NCBI GenBank assembly: GCA_025594325.1
Contig: JANHCV010000001.1
Span: forward strand, 4,464,001 to 4,528,000
Length of the DNA stretch: 64,000 nucleotides
DNA from: Blastocladiella emersonii ATCC 22665
Lineage: Eukaryota; Blastocladiomycota; Blastocladiomycetes; Blastocladiales; Blastocladiaceae
Reading direction: 5' to 3'
Shown: positions 1-10,506 of the stretch, piece after piece
Layout: every line of letters starts with the position of its first letter
Numbering within the stretch: the first letter of the stretch is position 1
The notes under the pieces: generated by a model
Told to the model about the DNA's origin: nothing
Database searches by the model: none
What the model saw: the letters and a program-made list of their open reading frames with translations, nothing else
Program-made: the position numbers and the translations under genes

Positions 1-245
1 GGCGGCATGGCACGCGGCTCGTGTTGTTGCTGCTGCTGCTGCTGCTGCTGGGGCGCGGCCGCCGCGTCGACGGTCTGGGCCCGCGGCGTGGTCGGGACGG
101 GGGCCGGGGCGCCGGGGAGGAAGTGCGGGAGGTAGCCCGCGTGCGTCTGCGTCGGCTGCTGTGGGGCCGAGCTACCCGACAGGCTGATCGTGCCCGTGGG
201 CGCCGCCGTCGTGGTCGTGGTGGTGGTGGTCGAGTTGCCCGACAT
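1..245 (-). CDS. Nup35/Nup53-like nucleoporin, N-terminal fragment
   Basis: The start codon is at 245 on the minus strand and the gene runs off the left edge, so only about 81 residues are visible. The fragment is low in complexity: a Thr-rich start (TTTTTTTT), then GYLPHFLPGAPAPVPTTPR, then a run of nine glutamines written with CAG/CAA codons (24-50). The FLPG...PAPV..TPR segment resembles the short conserved N-terminal motif of Nup35/Nup53 (human FLPGFL..DLPAPVTPQPR), a membrane-associated linker nucleoporin of the inner pore ring. The RRM-like MPPN domain that would confirm this lies outside the window. It could instead be any disordered protein with a similar proline motif. Confidence 0.45.
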   Translation of the reverse strand, partial: MSGNSTTTTTTTTAAPTGTISLSGSSAPQQPTQTHAGYLPHFLPGAPAPVPTTPRAQTVDAAAAPQQQQQQQQQHEPRAMP

Positions 246-875
246 TGTGGTGGCGACCAGTAGTCGGTCGACGGGCGGGCGGGGAGGCACGCGGGGTCAG
301 GATCGAGGAGGGCACGCGATCCCGATGATCGAACTTGATGGATAGATGTAGTCGCAGGAGCAGTCGATGATGGCTGCGAGGATACTTGATATCGTAGTAA
401 TAGGTCAAGGATATGACTTAGAGAGATTTGATGAGGGAGCAGAGCGGGAGTGAGGGAGGATGAGGCCGGCTCAAGGGCAGGGGGTCCTCCCACCCGAGCA
501 AGCTGTGCCCACGAGGTGTGATACATTTGGGCAATATCATAATACTGCGAGTGGAAACCGGGTCTCAACCGCTGCGGCGGACGCAGGTGATTGGTGGACC
601 GACCGACTGGGAAATGCGTCATGTCTCCAAGGTTTTCGCTCATGAATCAAGGTGGGAAACCTTGGCAATATAGCGGTTCGCCCGCCCGTTTTGCAAGCGA
701 AAACGAAACGCGTGATCGTGTCTCGCAGGCGCGTCTCGCAGCTGGCAGCGCGTTTCTCACGTGTGTGGCGGCCGATCGTGGCGCCTCTTCGCTTTCGCTT
801 CGTGGTCGCGGCCGTGCCGTATCAACAACCTCGGTCTTCCCTCCCTCGCTGCGAGCATCACACCCACGTAAGGCC
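246..875. other. Divergent intergenic region, no gene seen
   Basis: This 630-bp stretch separates the minus-strand nucleoporin start (245) from the plus-strand Coa1-like start (876). It is less GC-rich than the flanking coding sequence. Short open frames exist but show no family resemblance and no intron support. It presumably holds both promoters; I see no GACGCGTC octamer here. Confidence 0.5.
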
Positions 876-1551
876 ATGTACACTCTCCGCAACGCGATCA
901 AGCGCACGACCGCGGGCCCGTGCCGGTCGCTCCTGCTGCAGCGCGGCAAGCAGACGGCGTCCGAGTGGAAGGCGCACGGCCAGCGCGGCGGCGTGACGGG
1001 CTCCGGCACCCCGACCCTCGGCAAGAGCGTCGCCATGCTCACCGTGTTCGGCGCGTCCATGTTCGGCCTCACCAAGTACTTTTTGAACATGCAGCGCCGC
1101 AAGAACCGTACGCTTGCTGTCGCGGGGTCCCTCGCCGCTGAGAGACGCTCACCGTGATGGTTTCTAGTCGTCATGGACATTCTCATGTTCCAGCTGCGCA
1201 CGAACCCGACGCTCAAGGACGAGCTCGGCGAGAGCATCGACCTGGCCGGCTGGAAGTGGATCGACGGCGAGATTAACCAGCTGCGTGGTATCGTTGACGT
1301 CAAGTTTGACGTGACCGGCACCAAGGGTACTTCGTCAGTACCTTCGCCCCTTCACCGATCGCGATACTCACGTCCATGGCGCGCGCGTCCGTGTAGGCGG
1401 CGTCGCGACGATCGCCGTCAAGATGCAGCGGTACCCGCACGACCCGACGCGGTGGCAGACGGTCGACTACCACGTCGAGATGCCCGGCAAGTCGTGGAAC
1501 GGCTACGTCGACGACGAGTCGGGCACCCTCGTGCTCCAGGGCGGCCAGTAG
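876..1551 (+). CDS. Coa1/Tim21-family mitochondrial inner-membrane protein
   Basis: Exons 876-1107, 1168-1326 and 1397-1551 join to give 181 aa; introns of 60 and 70 nt have GTAC donors and TAG acceptors. The N-terminus is basic and Arg/Ser-rich (MYTLRNAIKRTTAG), like a mitochondrial presequence. One membrane segment (VAMLTVFGASMFGLTKYFL) spans about residues 51-69. The C-terminal domain has the Coa1 pattern: LRTNPTLKDELGESIDLAGW, then a Gly-rich strand ending in TGTKG and a closing beta region. In yeast, Coa1 acts in an early step of cytochrome c oxidase assembly around Cox1. Tim21 shares the fold, so the exact orthologue is open. Phase is consistent across both introns. Confidence 0.75.
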
Positions 1552-1647
1552 TTTTAACCGTCCCGCGGGCTCATTTTTGCTTGATACAACCTCATCCCTG
1601 CTCGCATCCTTGTGGCCCTGTCTCGCACTTGGCCAGTTCTGAGCAAG

Positions 1648-1737
1648 GACGCGTCAGACTGACTCGGCCAATCGCCGCGATCACGGCGGGAGACGCGTCG
1701 CGCGCGCGAGGAACAAGCACGACGCAGCCGACGCGTC
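1648..1737. promoter_or_regulatory. Three GACGCGTC octamers upstream of the secreted-protein gene
   Basis: Exact palindromic GACGCGTC copies lie at 1648-1655, 1692-1699 and 1730-1737, ending 92 bp before the ATG at 1829. The core ACGCGT equals the MluI cell-cycle box bound by MBF-type factors in other fungi. A regulatory role here is inferred from recurrence in many intergenic regions of this window. Confidence 0.4.
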
Positions 1738-1828
1738 GCGTCCCTCGTCCGAACATGCGTCGAGCTGCCTCTCTTCGCGCCAATTATCCTCGCTAGACTC
1801 TGCTACACCTCAAACACAATCGCGAACC

Positions 1829-2856
1829 ATGCATCAACCCGCCATGCGCCGCCCCTTCCACAAGTTCCTGGCCGTCGCCGCCCTCACGACGCTCCTCCTC
1901 GCCGTCGCGACGTCGGTCCACGCGGCACCCGCCCTTCGGCGGCGCCACGGCGACGCATCGTCCGCCACCGCGCGATCGCTTGTGCTCAACCGGTTCGCGC
2001 GCGGCGTGTCCGACGACGCGAGTCCCGCGTGTGCCGCGGCGCGCGACCAGGTGTCGCGGTGGGCCGGGCTGACGTCGTGCTACGGGCCCGACCTCGAGCT
2101 CTTCTACGCGACGCCGTCAGTTGTGTGCCCCGCCGCGTGCCTGAACGCGACGATTGTCGCGTCGCAGATCATTGCCGCGTCGTGTAACCAGACGGTCGCG
2201 GTCGCGGGGTTCCAGCAGTCGGGCGTCTACCTCGTACGTTCCCTAGTTGTGTCCGCGTCGCGATGGACGGCTACTCACGCCCGTTCGTATCTAGGCGTGG
2301 GCGAACGAGACCAACGCGCGCCTCGCGTGCGCGACGACGCCGCCGTCGGCCGCGGACCTGGCCACCGCGGGTCCCGACGCGTCGGCTTCGCCGCAATCGT
2401 ACGCGATCGAGACCGTGTATAACGCGTACCTCGGGTGGAAGATGTCGTTGGCCGAGGTGCTCGCGGCGCAGGGCGCGTCGCCGTCGGCCGCGGTCCCGGC
2501 CAACCCCGTGTACCCCAAGGCCGTGCTCGCCGCGCTCGCCGACTCGCAGTGCACCGACACCAACCGCGCGTTCTGGGCGAGCACGCTCGGCGCGCCTGGG
2601 TCGCAGCCGACGCTGTGTACGGCTCGATGAGAGAACTTGATGACAGGAACCGTGGCTAACGAACGTGTGGCGTGTAGACTACTGGAGCGTGGTCGACGCG
2701 ACGGCGTACGTGGCCGCGCTGCGGACCATCTGTGGGCCGACCTTCTTCGACGTCAAGCCGGCCGCGACCACGACGGCCTCGAGCGCCGGCGCGGCTCCAC
2801 TGGCCCTGATGTCGGAGCCGCCGGCACAGTCCGCCGCCGGTACCTCGGCCTACTGA
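1829..2856 (+). CDS. Secreted cysteine-containing protein of unknown function
   Basis: Exons 1829-2233, 2295-2616 and 2678-2856 encode 301 aa; both introns are 61 nt with GTACG donors and TAG acceptors. A signal peptide is evident: after a short basic start (MRRPFHK) comes a hydrophobic run (FLAVAALTTLLLAVATSVHA), with probable cleavage after Ala-X-Ala near residue 33. The mature part has eight cysteines by my reading, spread along the chain (PAC, TSC, VVC, AAC, SCN, LAC, SQC, TIC), which would allow four disulfides, and several N-glycosylation sequons. I recognise no enzyme motif. Other start option: the second Met five codons downstream. Secretion is well supported; function is unknown. Confidence 0.75.
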
Positions 2857-3056
2857 GCCGCCCGTCCGTGGCCGCCTTCAGTCAAATCACACACTCCCAC
2901 ATCATTCATTCATTCCCTGGCACACTCAATACACACGCACGCACGCATTGTCATACACTCGACTGGTTCCGACATCTAAGTCTTGGGATACATTTAAATA
3001 ACGCACAAAAAGGTGGAATGAACAGCACGCCCACGCCCGCAGCAGCCCGCACAGTC

Positions 3057-4774
3057 TCAGAAGTTGGTCCGGTACTCGTTTCGGCTGCGCTGCGACCCGC
3101 CGCCGTACTGCTGTTGCTGTTGATGCCCACTGTACGACGACTGGCTCGTCGTGCCGCTGTAGTACCCGCTCCCGGGCGGCGTCGGCGCGAGATGCTGGCC
3201 GTGCGAGAACCCGTTCCCGCTGCCCGTCTGGCTCCCGCCATTCGTGCTGCCGCCAAAGTTGGACCGGAACTGCTGCTGCGCGTACGAGTCCTGCGAGTAG
3301 AGGTGCGAAACGGCGGGCGCGATGGGTGCGCCGGACGCCGAGATGAACCCGGAGCTGACGGTCGTGGACGCGACGGGCGACGCGTACGCGGCCTGCGGGT
3401 ACTTGACGTCGATGATGCGTGTGCCCGGGATCGGCGACGGCACGTAGGACGACCCGACGCCGCCGACGCCCGACGGCGTGTACAGGGGCATCGGCACCGA
3501 GTCGGTATGGGCACCAGCGGAGCTCTCGTTGCCGCTCGTGTTCCACTGGTTGCCCGAGGTCCCCGACACGCACGCGGCGAGCTGCGACGAGAAGTACACG
3601 ATGGCGTTGAAGACGCCCGCGCCCGGGATCGTCAGGACGTGCAGGATGAAGAGCCCGTAGTAGGTCGTCTTGCCGTCGGCGGACAGCATGGTCGCGACGC
3701 GGTTGGTCGTCGCGCCGAAATAGGCGAGGAAGAAGGCCGCCATGTACAGTGACGTCTTGATGGCGAACCGCAGCCGCGCGCGGAACTGCTTGCGCGCGCT
3801 CGTCGGGTTGCCCGAGCTCGCGAGTGATGCACTAGACGGGGACGGGATGCGGGATCGGGAGTCAGATCACTGTGGCCATCACGGCGCCAACCGATCAAAG
3901 TGCAGACGTACGCGCTCTCCTGGAACGTGCGATGGATCTCGAGGCCGACCGCGACGTAGATGATGAAGCAGTACGCGAACACGATCCACAGCGGGATGAA
4001 GAACATGATCTACAATCGCGAGGGATGGGGCATGCGTCAGTCATGGTCGCGTCGCGCCACACATGAGGGGCCAAGCCACGGTGGAGGCGCCACCACCACG
4101 CCGGCCCCGAGGCTACGCCAGCGCCATACGCCATGGCGTGGCCAACCACGGCGCGGCGCGTCGAGTCAGGGCCTGGCTGGCTGGCTGGCTGGCTGCGCCG
4201 CAATGGCCGCGGTGGCGGCAGGGTGTGGCGAAGCGCGCGAAGGACAAGGGAGAGGTACGAGTCGGTACGACGCCCACTTGTCGCCAATCCAGCACCACTG
4301 GGTCGCGTTGCCGTAAAAGGACACGTCTCCGGTGCCGGCGAACATGGGGAGGAACAGCGGGGCGAGAACGACGGCCAGCGGGACGGTCCACGCGACCATG
4401 TGGTAGTACCGCTCGACGTGCAGGATGTCGGACATGGCGCGGCGGCCGCAGATCGCCAGGTAGATGTTGGTGGCCATGGCCGCGGCCCACAGGGACGAGG
4501 CGAGGAATCCCCACTGCATCGTCACAGCCTGGAAGACGCACAGGCCGCTCGGGTCCTCGCCCTTGGCGGGGACCTGCGAGTTGCCCAGCAGCATCGGCGG
4601 CATCGGGAGCAGGGACGCCAGCGTCCACCAGATCACGATGCGCGACGGCGCCGCTCGCACGCGGTACCAGTTGCGGACCACGTCGATGAAGATGCAGATG
4701 GACCCGAAGATCGACAGCGACGCCATGATCCGCAGCAACAGCTGCAGCGTGTCGAGCTGGTCCTTGGTGAGCAT
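3057..4774 (-). CDS. Seven-transmembrane receptor, cAMP-receptor-like (class E type)
   Basis: Minus-strand exons 4259-4774, 3912-4009 and 3057-3831 join in phase to 462 aa; introns are 249 nt (unusually long, with a CTGG tandem repeat near 4179-4198) and 80 nt. Seven hydrophobic helices are visible, for example IMASLSIFGSICIFIDV (TM1), SLWAAAMATNIYLAICGRR (TM3, ending in a DRY-like basic site), MFFIPLWIVFAYCFIIYVAV (TM5), FFLAYFGATTNRVATML (TM6) and LFILHVLTIPGAGVFNAIVYF (TM7). The pattern matches Dictyostelium cAMP-receptor/GRL-type GPCRs. The roughly 190-residue C-terminal tail is Ser/Gly/Gln-rich, suited to phosphorylation. It should signal through a heterotrimeric G protein at the plasma membrane; the ligand is unknown. 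An upstream Met at 4870 is in frame, but 4774 lies just before TM1 and fits the family. Confidence 0.72.
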
Positions 4775-5896
4775 GGTTGCTGAGGCTTGCGAGGAAGGTG
4801 GATGGCGTGGAGGGAGAGGGGAGAAGGGGGAGGACGGCGAGGTCAAGGTGGTGGCCGTCGTGTGGAGCACAAGGAAGCAGAGGAGGGGGGTGGCTCAGCA
4901 GCCGGACGGAGGTGGAAGGCAAGAGGACGCTCGCTCGAGTCGATCGTGGCCCTCTGAGATAGATAACGAGTCGGCAGCAGCGGCGACGGTTTGCAGAGAG
5001 AACAAGGAGAGAGCCTTCTCCGTGAACGAACGACGGCGGTCAGATGCGGCGGCGCCCTGGGTCGCCTGAGGCAGAGGCGGCGGGGGCGGCGCCCGCACCG
5101 GCGTGCTGGCGTGGGCGAGGCCGAAACGAAACAACGAGGCCACCGGTCTCGAAGATCCAGCGGCAAGGCAGGGAAGAGTTGAACCGCAGCGCAAGAGCAG
5201 CGAGCCGCCGACCAGCGTCCATCGCGCGCTGCTCTGATTGGACGGCCGTGGTCGCGCGATGTCATTAGTTCCTGCATAAATAGGTCTCGTGCAGGTGCAT
5301 CTGCGTGCTCTAGGCCCGGTGCGCCCGCGTGGGCCCCGCCATCACTCATTCATCACGACTACGCCGACGTCGGCCGGCGACGATGGTCACCAATGATCGT
5401 GATGCGGCCATGATCTCGCGCGATTTACCCAGGAACCCGTCGTCGTCGACTGCACGCGCGAGTGCGGGTCGTGCGCGACGAGCGCGTGCTCGATCCGCGC
5501 GGGGCGGTTCAGCTCGCGTTGTGTCCGCGGCCAAACGCGGGCGACGTTTGAGGAGTATAAATGGACGTGGCACTCCCGTGGTGGTGGCGGAGGCGGAGGC
5601 GGAGGCGGCGCCCAGCTCGTCCGACCGACGAACGTGATGGTCCGCTCGGCGAGGCGACGCGTGAAAGCGGGGTTTGAAACGTGGCGAGCGAGCGAAGGCG
5701 GACGAGGGTCGAGAAATCAACGTGGTGTGTTACGAAACAAAGGCAGGAGGTATGGGGCGAGAGACAAGGGCGGTCTCCCTCCCGAGCAAAAGAGAGAAGA
5801 GGGGGGTGGGACGAGCGAGAGAGAGTAGACACAGATGAACGAGCGAACTGAACCGCACGCGCGACTGAGCCAGAACGCGCAGACGCGAGGGGGAAT
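4775..5896. other. Long intergenic region between receptor and Rab1 genes
   Basis: The 1.1-kb stretch holds the receptor promoter (its gene reads leftward from 4774) and the 3' flank of the Rab1 gene. There is a TATA-like TATAAAT at 5555-5561 on the plus strand and a GGAGGC microrepeat near 5590-5610. The open frames in both directions are Arg-rich GC shadows without recognisable domains. No tRNA or other RNA gene could be supported. Confidence 0.4.
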
Positions 5897-7354
5897 TTAG
5901 CAGCACCCGCCCGAGGACTGCTGCTGCACCGACTCGCCGGGCTTGATGTTGACGGTCTGCTTGTTGTTCTGCTGCGGGTTCGAGTTGCTGCCCATGCTAG
6001 AGGTACGAGTGAGGAGAGTGAGACCCGTGGTCGAGGCACAGACACGACAGTGGAAGACGTACCGGTCCTTGATCTGCTTGGCCATGGTGACGAAGGCCTG
6101 CTCGACGTTGGTGGCGGACTTGGCCGAGGTCTCGAGGAAGGTGAGCTTGAGGCTGTCGGCAAACTCCTTGGCCTCGTTGTAGTCGACCACCTTCTTGCCG
6201 ACCAGGTCCGACTTGTTGCCGACCAGCAGCTTGTTGACGCCGTCGACGGCGTACCGGTCAATCTCGGCGAGCCACGTCTTGACGTTGGCGAAGGTCTCCT
6301 TGTCGGTCACGTCGTACACAACGATGATGCCGTGGGCGCCGCGGTAGTAGGTCGACGTGATGGTGCGGAAGCGCTCCTGGCCGGCCGTGTCCCACTACAC
6401 GTTGACATGGGTGAGCGAGGGGGACGCGTGTCGGGGGATGGGCAAGAGGAGTCGTACGATCTGGAGCTTGACGGTCTTGCCCTCGAGCTCGATGGTGCGG
6501 ATCTTCTACTCGGGGCGAAGCAATGCGCGTCAGCGACCGCAACAGGATCATCCAGTATCGGGAGAAGACGTACGAAGTCGACGCCGATGGTGCTGATGTA
6601 CGACTCGGTGTACGTGTCGTCCTACACGCGCAAAAATAGTGAGCTCGATGGTTCAAGCCACGAGGACGAGCGGGCGACGTACGGCAAAACGAAGGAGCAG
6701 GCACGACTTGCCGACACCCGAGTCGCCGATGAGGAGGAGCTTGAAGAGGTAGTCGCTAGACGAGAGGGGCGAGCGCGAGGTGAGACGGGTGCTCGAGGCG
6801 GACGCAAGTTGCGCGGCGCACGCGCGGTGGCCACCACCACCACGAGTTGGGTCAGGGAGGGATAGCTGGTCCATGGCGAGACACTCGTCGCGTCGAAGCA
6901 GGGCGTGGTGAGGGTCCAGATGCCCAGTCGCGAGCGGAGGCGAACGGGACGCGATGGCGGGATGAGCGTCGCGTCACCTCGGGGCCGGATGAGGCAGGCG
7001 GGGTCGATCGGGAGGCCGTTCGTCGCGACCCACGGCGCGCGAAACCGCGTGGTGGAATGTCGGAGTCGAGTAGAGTTGGCCGTGCGGCTTTCGGGGCCTC
7101 GTGAGGTGAGGGAAGCGCGCGCGCTTGGCGCAGCAGCCCGGATGTCGCGACTCGGCGTCTCCCACCCTCCATGCGCGCGTCCGATGAGCTCGATGCGTAA
7201 TTTGGTCGAGAGCGAGTAGGTCCCTCCTCGGCGCGAGCAGGAAAATGGGTGGCAGGCGAGGGAGGTGGTGGCGGATGGTGGTGGTGGTGGTGGCGCGCGA
7301 GCGCGAGCCCGGCGGGCGGGGCGGGCCGGCGGACACGCACTACTCGGGATTCAT
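5897..7354 (-). CDS. YPT1: Rab1/Ypt1 small GTPase
   Basis: Six minus-strand exons (7341-7354, 6683-6755, 6574-6621, 6458-6505, 6063-6394, 5897-5996) give 204 aa. The 14-nt first exon encodes MNPEY, so the protein starts MNPEYDYLFK as in Rab1/Ypt1. All G motifs are present: GDSGVGKSC (P-loop), STIGVDFKIRTIE (switch I), [10 protein letters not shown] (switch II), NKSDL and ETSAK. The end is GGCC for double geranylgeranylation. Rab1 recruits tethers for ER-to-Golgi vesicle traffic and early autophagy. Intron 1 is 585 nt, while the other four are 61-68 nt. Splice phases and length (family about 205) agree fully. The first donor is GTGCGT rather than GTACG; the alternative GA|GTAG would give MNPDDYLF, which fits the family less well. 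Confidence 0.95.
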
Positions 7355-7764
7355 GATGAGGGAAGGGCGTCGGGGTCCAAATGCATGCACTAGCGGGAGC
7401 GCGTGAGGATCGAGGAGGGCGAGCGACGAGAGGCGGGCGGGCCAGGCGGCCAGGCAGCGCGGCGGCGTGTGTGGCGGGCGCGACAGGCCGCAGGCCGACA
7501 TCACTCCTGTTCTGGCACCGCGAGGAACACGTTTAAACGCCTCCCGCCACACTGGAAAACCCGCGCGTGACGCGGCGTGACCACGCGTTTCGCGATGGTT
7601 TTGTCTCGCGCCGCTCGCGAGACACGACGGCGAGTGATGTAGTAAATTGCTCTATATTGGTACAAATTCTTCTTCCCACACACTATGCCGTGCACGGCGC
7701 ACGCGCGCGCGCGCGCCACTCGCCCGGTGACGCGGGGACTCGAGCGGACACGAACGCGGCGCGC
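7355..7764. other. Intergenic region, 5' flank of Rab1 and 3' flank of DGAT1
   Basis: No gene is seen. A run of GC dinucleotides (GCGCGCGCGCGCG, about 7703-7715) lies close to the end of the DGAT1 gene. The stretch 7635-7690 is locally AT-rich and may hold the DGAT1 polyadenylation signals. Confidence 0.4.
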
Positions 7765-9921
7765 TCACACGGAGCCCTGGGCGGCGCGGCCGACGTACTG
7801 GACGTAGTACATGACGCCGCCCATGGGCTGGCCGATGACGCAGAAGGCAGTCCACATGAGCAGGTTGCCGAACACGTTGATGCCCTCGGGGTGGCGCACG
7901 CGGTACCAGTTGTCGATGACCTGCGTGACGACGATGAGCGGGATCTGCAGGAACATGGCGTTGAAGGCGTGCAGCTGGAAGATCTTGACGGGCGGCGCGA
8001 TGATGTACTCGTGGAACACGGCCGAGATGAAGAAGATGGCCAGCGCCGCCTGGAACTTGGAGTACCCCGCCGCCTTTCCCTTGGCCGCCGCCGCCTCCTT
8101 GGCCGCGGACGGCGACACGTGCGGGTCTGGAAGGCCGCGGCCGGCGACCATCGGGATGTAGACGTGGCGCTTGAGCCAGTTGTGCACCGGAATGTTCCAC
8201 AGCCGCCAGTACGCCGCGATCGTCGACGCGTTCCACCACTCCTTGTAGAACTCGCGGTCGGCGAACCGCGTCACCTCGGCAACGAGGTTCACCCAACTAT
8301 GGAAGAGAGCCACAAACATGATGAGCCAGAAGGGTACCACAGCGAGCGAGAGCTTGAGCAGACGCTCGAGGAACGTGGCGGCCGTGAACCCGTCGAACTT
8401 GAGGTTGCCCGTCACCGGATCCGTGATGGCGCGCACGGTCCCGTCGAGAATCGGCTGCATGTGCTGGAACAGGATGATGTACATGAGCGAGACGCAGACA
8501 AACGTCTCGACTGCATGCTTGATCACCTTGCGAACCCGAACGCGCGGCGTGCGCGGGTACGACGGCTGGTAGCACAGCGTCGGGAACGTGAGGAATTCGA
8601 CGAGGTTGCCGAGCGAGATGTTGGTCGGGTACTGGCCGCGCGTGGACACGCCGCCCGACTGGTTGCCCGTGTAGGTGGCGATGCCGTAGCCGTACGCGTG
8701 GAAGTAGCGCAGCTCGGCGTTGACGAGGTGGTACGACGTGAGCTTGAGGAACAAGATCGTCGTGATCATGAGGAGCCCGATCCCGATGGCCGGGTGCCCC
8801 ACGGCCAACCACACCCACACGAGCGGCACGACCAGGATCGACGCCAGGTTGATGGCCGCGAGGCTGCGCCATGTCTTCTCCGAGAAGAAGAACACGACGC
8901 CCTGCTCGGCACCCTCGCGCTCGATCGCGTACGAGATGAAGATGTTGGCGGCGTGGAACGCGAGCAGGCCGATCGCGACGGCCACGTCGCCCGTCGGCAT
9001 CGACGCGCCGGTCGGGATCCCGATCAGCAGACCGTACTTGAGCAGGTTGGACAGGATCAGGCGCAGGTTGCTGACGACGAGCACAAGCGCAGCCACGTTG
9101 ACGAGCCCGCGGTACGACTGCTCGGGCGCCTCGGACGACAGCGGCGAGTGTGCGAGCTTGCGGTGCGCCGGCAGCGCGTGGATCGAGTACGGGTCCTTGG
9201 CGTACGGCTCGGGCGCGCGCACTACCCCGGGGGCCGCCGCGGCGGGGCGGACCGAGGCTCGGCGCACCGAGCTGCCGCCCGACTTGCGGATCGACGCCGG
9301 ACGCGGCGAGAATGCGGCGGCAGGCGCGGGAGCGATCGCATCGCGGCTCACCGTGACGGTCGCGGCGGCGTCCGAGTCGCCGCCCTGCACGACGCTGTCG
9401 CGGTTGGCCTTGGTGCGGCGGCGCACGACGCGGAGCGCGGTGGTGCCGTCGGCAGCAATCGTCGACTGCGGCGGCGAGGAGGAGGGCGTGCCGAGGTCGG
9501 ACCCTGACGCCGACCCGCTGCTGCGTCGCTCGACGGGGACGCCCGTGTCCTTGAGGACGAGGACGCGGCGGATGACCTTCTTGGTCTTCTTGACGGGCGC
9601 CGCCGACGACCCCTCGGCCGCGGGCGCCGTGGCGACGGTGATGTCAGACGCGGACACGGTGATGGTCGAGTCGTCGAGGGCGCTCCCAAGCTGGCTGCTC
9701 GACAGGCGGTCCACGTCCGTCTCGGGCGGCGTCGGCAGCGTGGCCTCGACGAGCATCAGCTTGCGCGTCTCGACGTCGGGCGTCGGCACGGGCGACGACG
9801 GCAGCGACGCGAACGACCCGTCGGCCTGGTGCGCCGACTTGCGCCGCTTCTGCCGCACGATCAGGCGCGGCGGAGCGGGCGCGGTCTCGGCCGTGGAGGC
9901 GTCGATGGCGGCGGAGGACAT
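7765..9921 (-). CDS. DGAT1: Acyl-CoA:diacylglycerol acyltransferase type 1 (MBOAT family)
   Basis: One uninterrupted 718-codon frame, starting at the Met at 9921 (MSSAAIDAS). The first 260 or so residues are disordered and Ser/Pro/Ala-rich with basic patches. The rest is a multi-helix MBOAT domain. The hallmark FYKEWWN (FYxDWWN motif, acyl-CoA binding) is at about residues 558-564. The catalytic histidine sits in FHEYIIAPP at about residue 637, and the C-terminal NVFGNLLMWTAFCVIGQP block is typical of DGAT1/SOAT. DGAT1 makes triacylglycerol from diacylglycerol and acyl-CoA in the ER membrane. Sterol O-acyltransferase is the alternative, but the FYKEWWN context and C-terminus are closer to DGAT1. 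The N-terminal tail is longer than in animal enzymes (about 490 aa). An in-frame upstream Met at 10056 exists, but the intervening region looks like leader sequence. Confidence 0.9.
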   Translation of the reverse strand: MSSAAIDASTAETAPAPPRLIVRQKRRKSAHQADGSFASLPSSPVPTPDVETRKLMLVEATLPTPPETDVDRLSSSQLGSALDDSTITVSASDITVATAPAAEGSSAAPVKKTKKVIRRVLVLKDTGVPVERRSSGSASGSDLGTPSSSPPQSTIAADGTTALRVVRRRTKANRDSVVQGGDSDAAATVTVSRDAIAPAPAAAFSPRPASIRKSGGSSVRRASVRPAAAAPGVVRAPEPYAKDPYSIHALPAHRKLAHSPLSSEAPEQSYRGLVNVAALVLVVSNLRLILSNLLKYGLLIGIPTGASMPTGDVAVAIGLLAFHAANIFISYAIEREGAEQGVVFFFSEKTWRSLAAINLASILVVPLVWVWLAVGHPAIGIGLLMITTILFLKLTSYHLVNAELRYFHAYGYGIATYTGNQSGGVSTRGQYPTNISLGNLVEFLTFPTLCYQPSYPRTPRVRVRKVIKHAVETFVCVSLMYIILFQHMQPILDGTVRAITDPVTGNLKFDGFTAATFLERLLKLSLAVVPFWLIMFVALFHSWVNLVAEVTRFADREFYKEWWNASTIAAYWRLWNIPVHNWLKRHVYIPMVAGRGLPDPHVSPSAAKEAAAAKGKAAGYSKFQAALAIFFISAVFHEYIIAPPVKIFQLHAFNAMFLQIPLIVVTQVIDNWYRVRHPEGINVFGNLLMWTAFCVIGQPMGGVMYYVQYVGRAAQGSV

Positions 9922-10506
9922 GGGTGTGTGTGTGTGCGCCTGGACGAGAGCTGCGGGGGCGTGTGAGACTGGGTCGGGGCCGATGGAGGGCGTCGGACGG
10001 GCGTACAGCGGTCCTGACGGGAGATGCGCTGTGATGATTCGGGTGATTCGCCTCACCGCTCGGTCCCGCTCGACTGGTATAGATGCGTGGAGAGCAAGGA
10101 GAGCTTCGTTGCGATGGCGAGCATGCAGAGAGCGGGGAGAGAGGGAGAGAGGGCTCGAAGGGAGGAGCGCTGGGCGTCGGGCGTCGGCAGGGAGGGTTGC
10201 AAAACGACGTCACAGGCGCCACCTGGGGCCACATGAAACAGGACCCGCCCGGGGCCTCCAAAATGATGTCAGCCTGTCAGCCGTTGAATTTTTTTGACAA
10301 CCTGCGGGATATTAGCATTCTATCGGGATGGTTTCGGGATGGGAACCGGATGGCGCAGTTATGCACGTGGAGTGCATTCAGCGTGCATGTTGTCACCCCG
10401 CCGTCTCTCAAAAGGCGCGTTAGTGCGTCGCACTTCCATCGCCGCTCGCCGCTCCCCCATCAACGTATCTCGCATCGCACACTTGCTACGCATTCGACTA
10501 CACACC
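9922..10506. other. Divergent promoter region between DGAT1 and the MIX17-like gene
   Basis: A 585-bp stretch with AT-richer sequence at 10280-10340. A microrepeat ACACACACACA just upstream of the DGAT1 start (9922-9935) and the CTGGTATAGATG element near 10074 are visible. No gene is recognised. Confidence 0.4.

Noticed and set aside
5634-5828. 64-codon plus-strand open frame after a TATA-like box
   Set aside because: Arg/Gly-rich, no homology seen, lies in the 3' flank of Rab1; composition alone explains it.
7567-9507. 646-codon plus-strand open frame over DGAT1
   Set aside because: Antisense shadow of DGAT1; the DGAT1 frame carries all family motifs.
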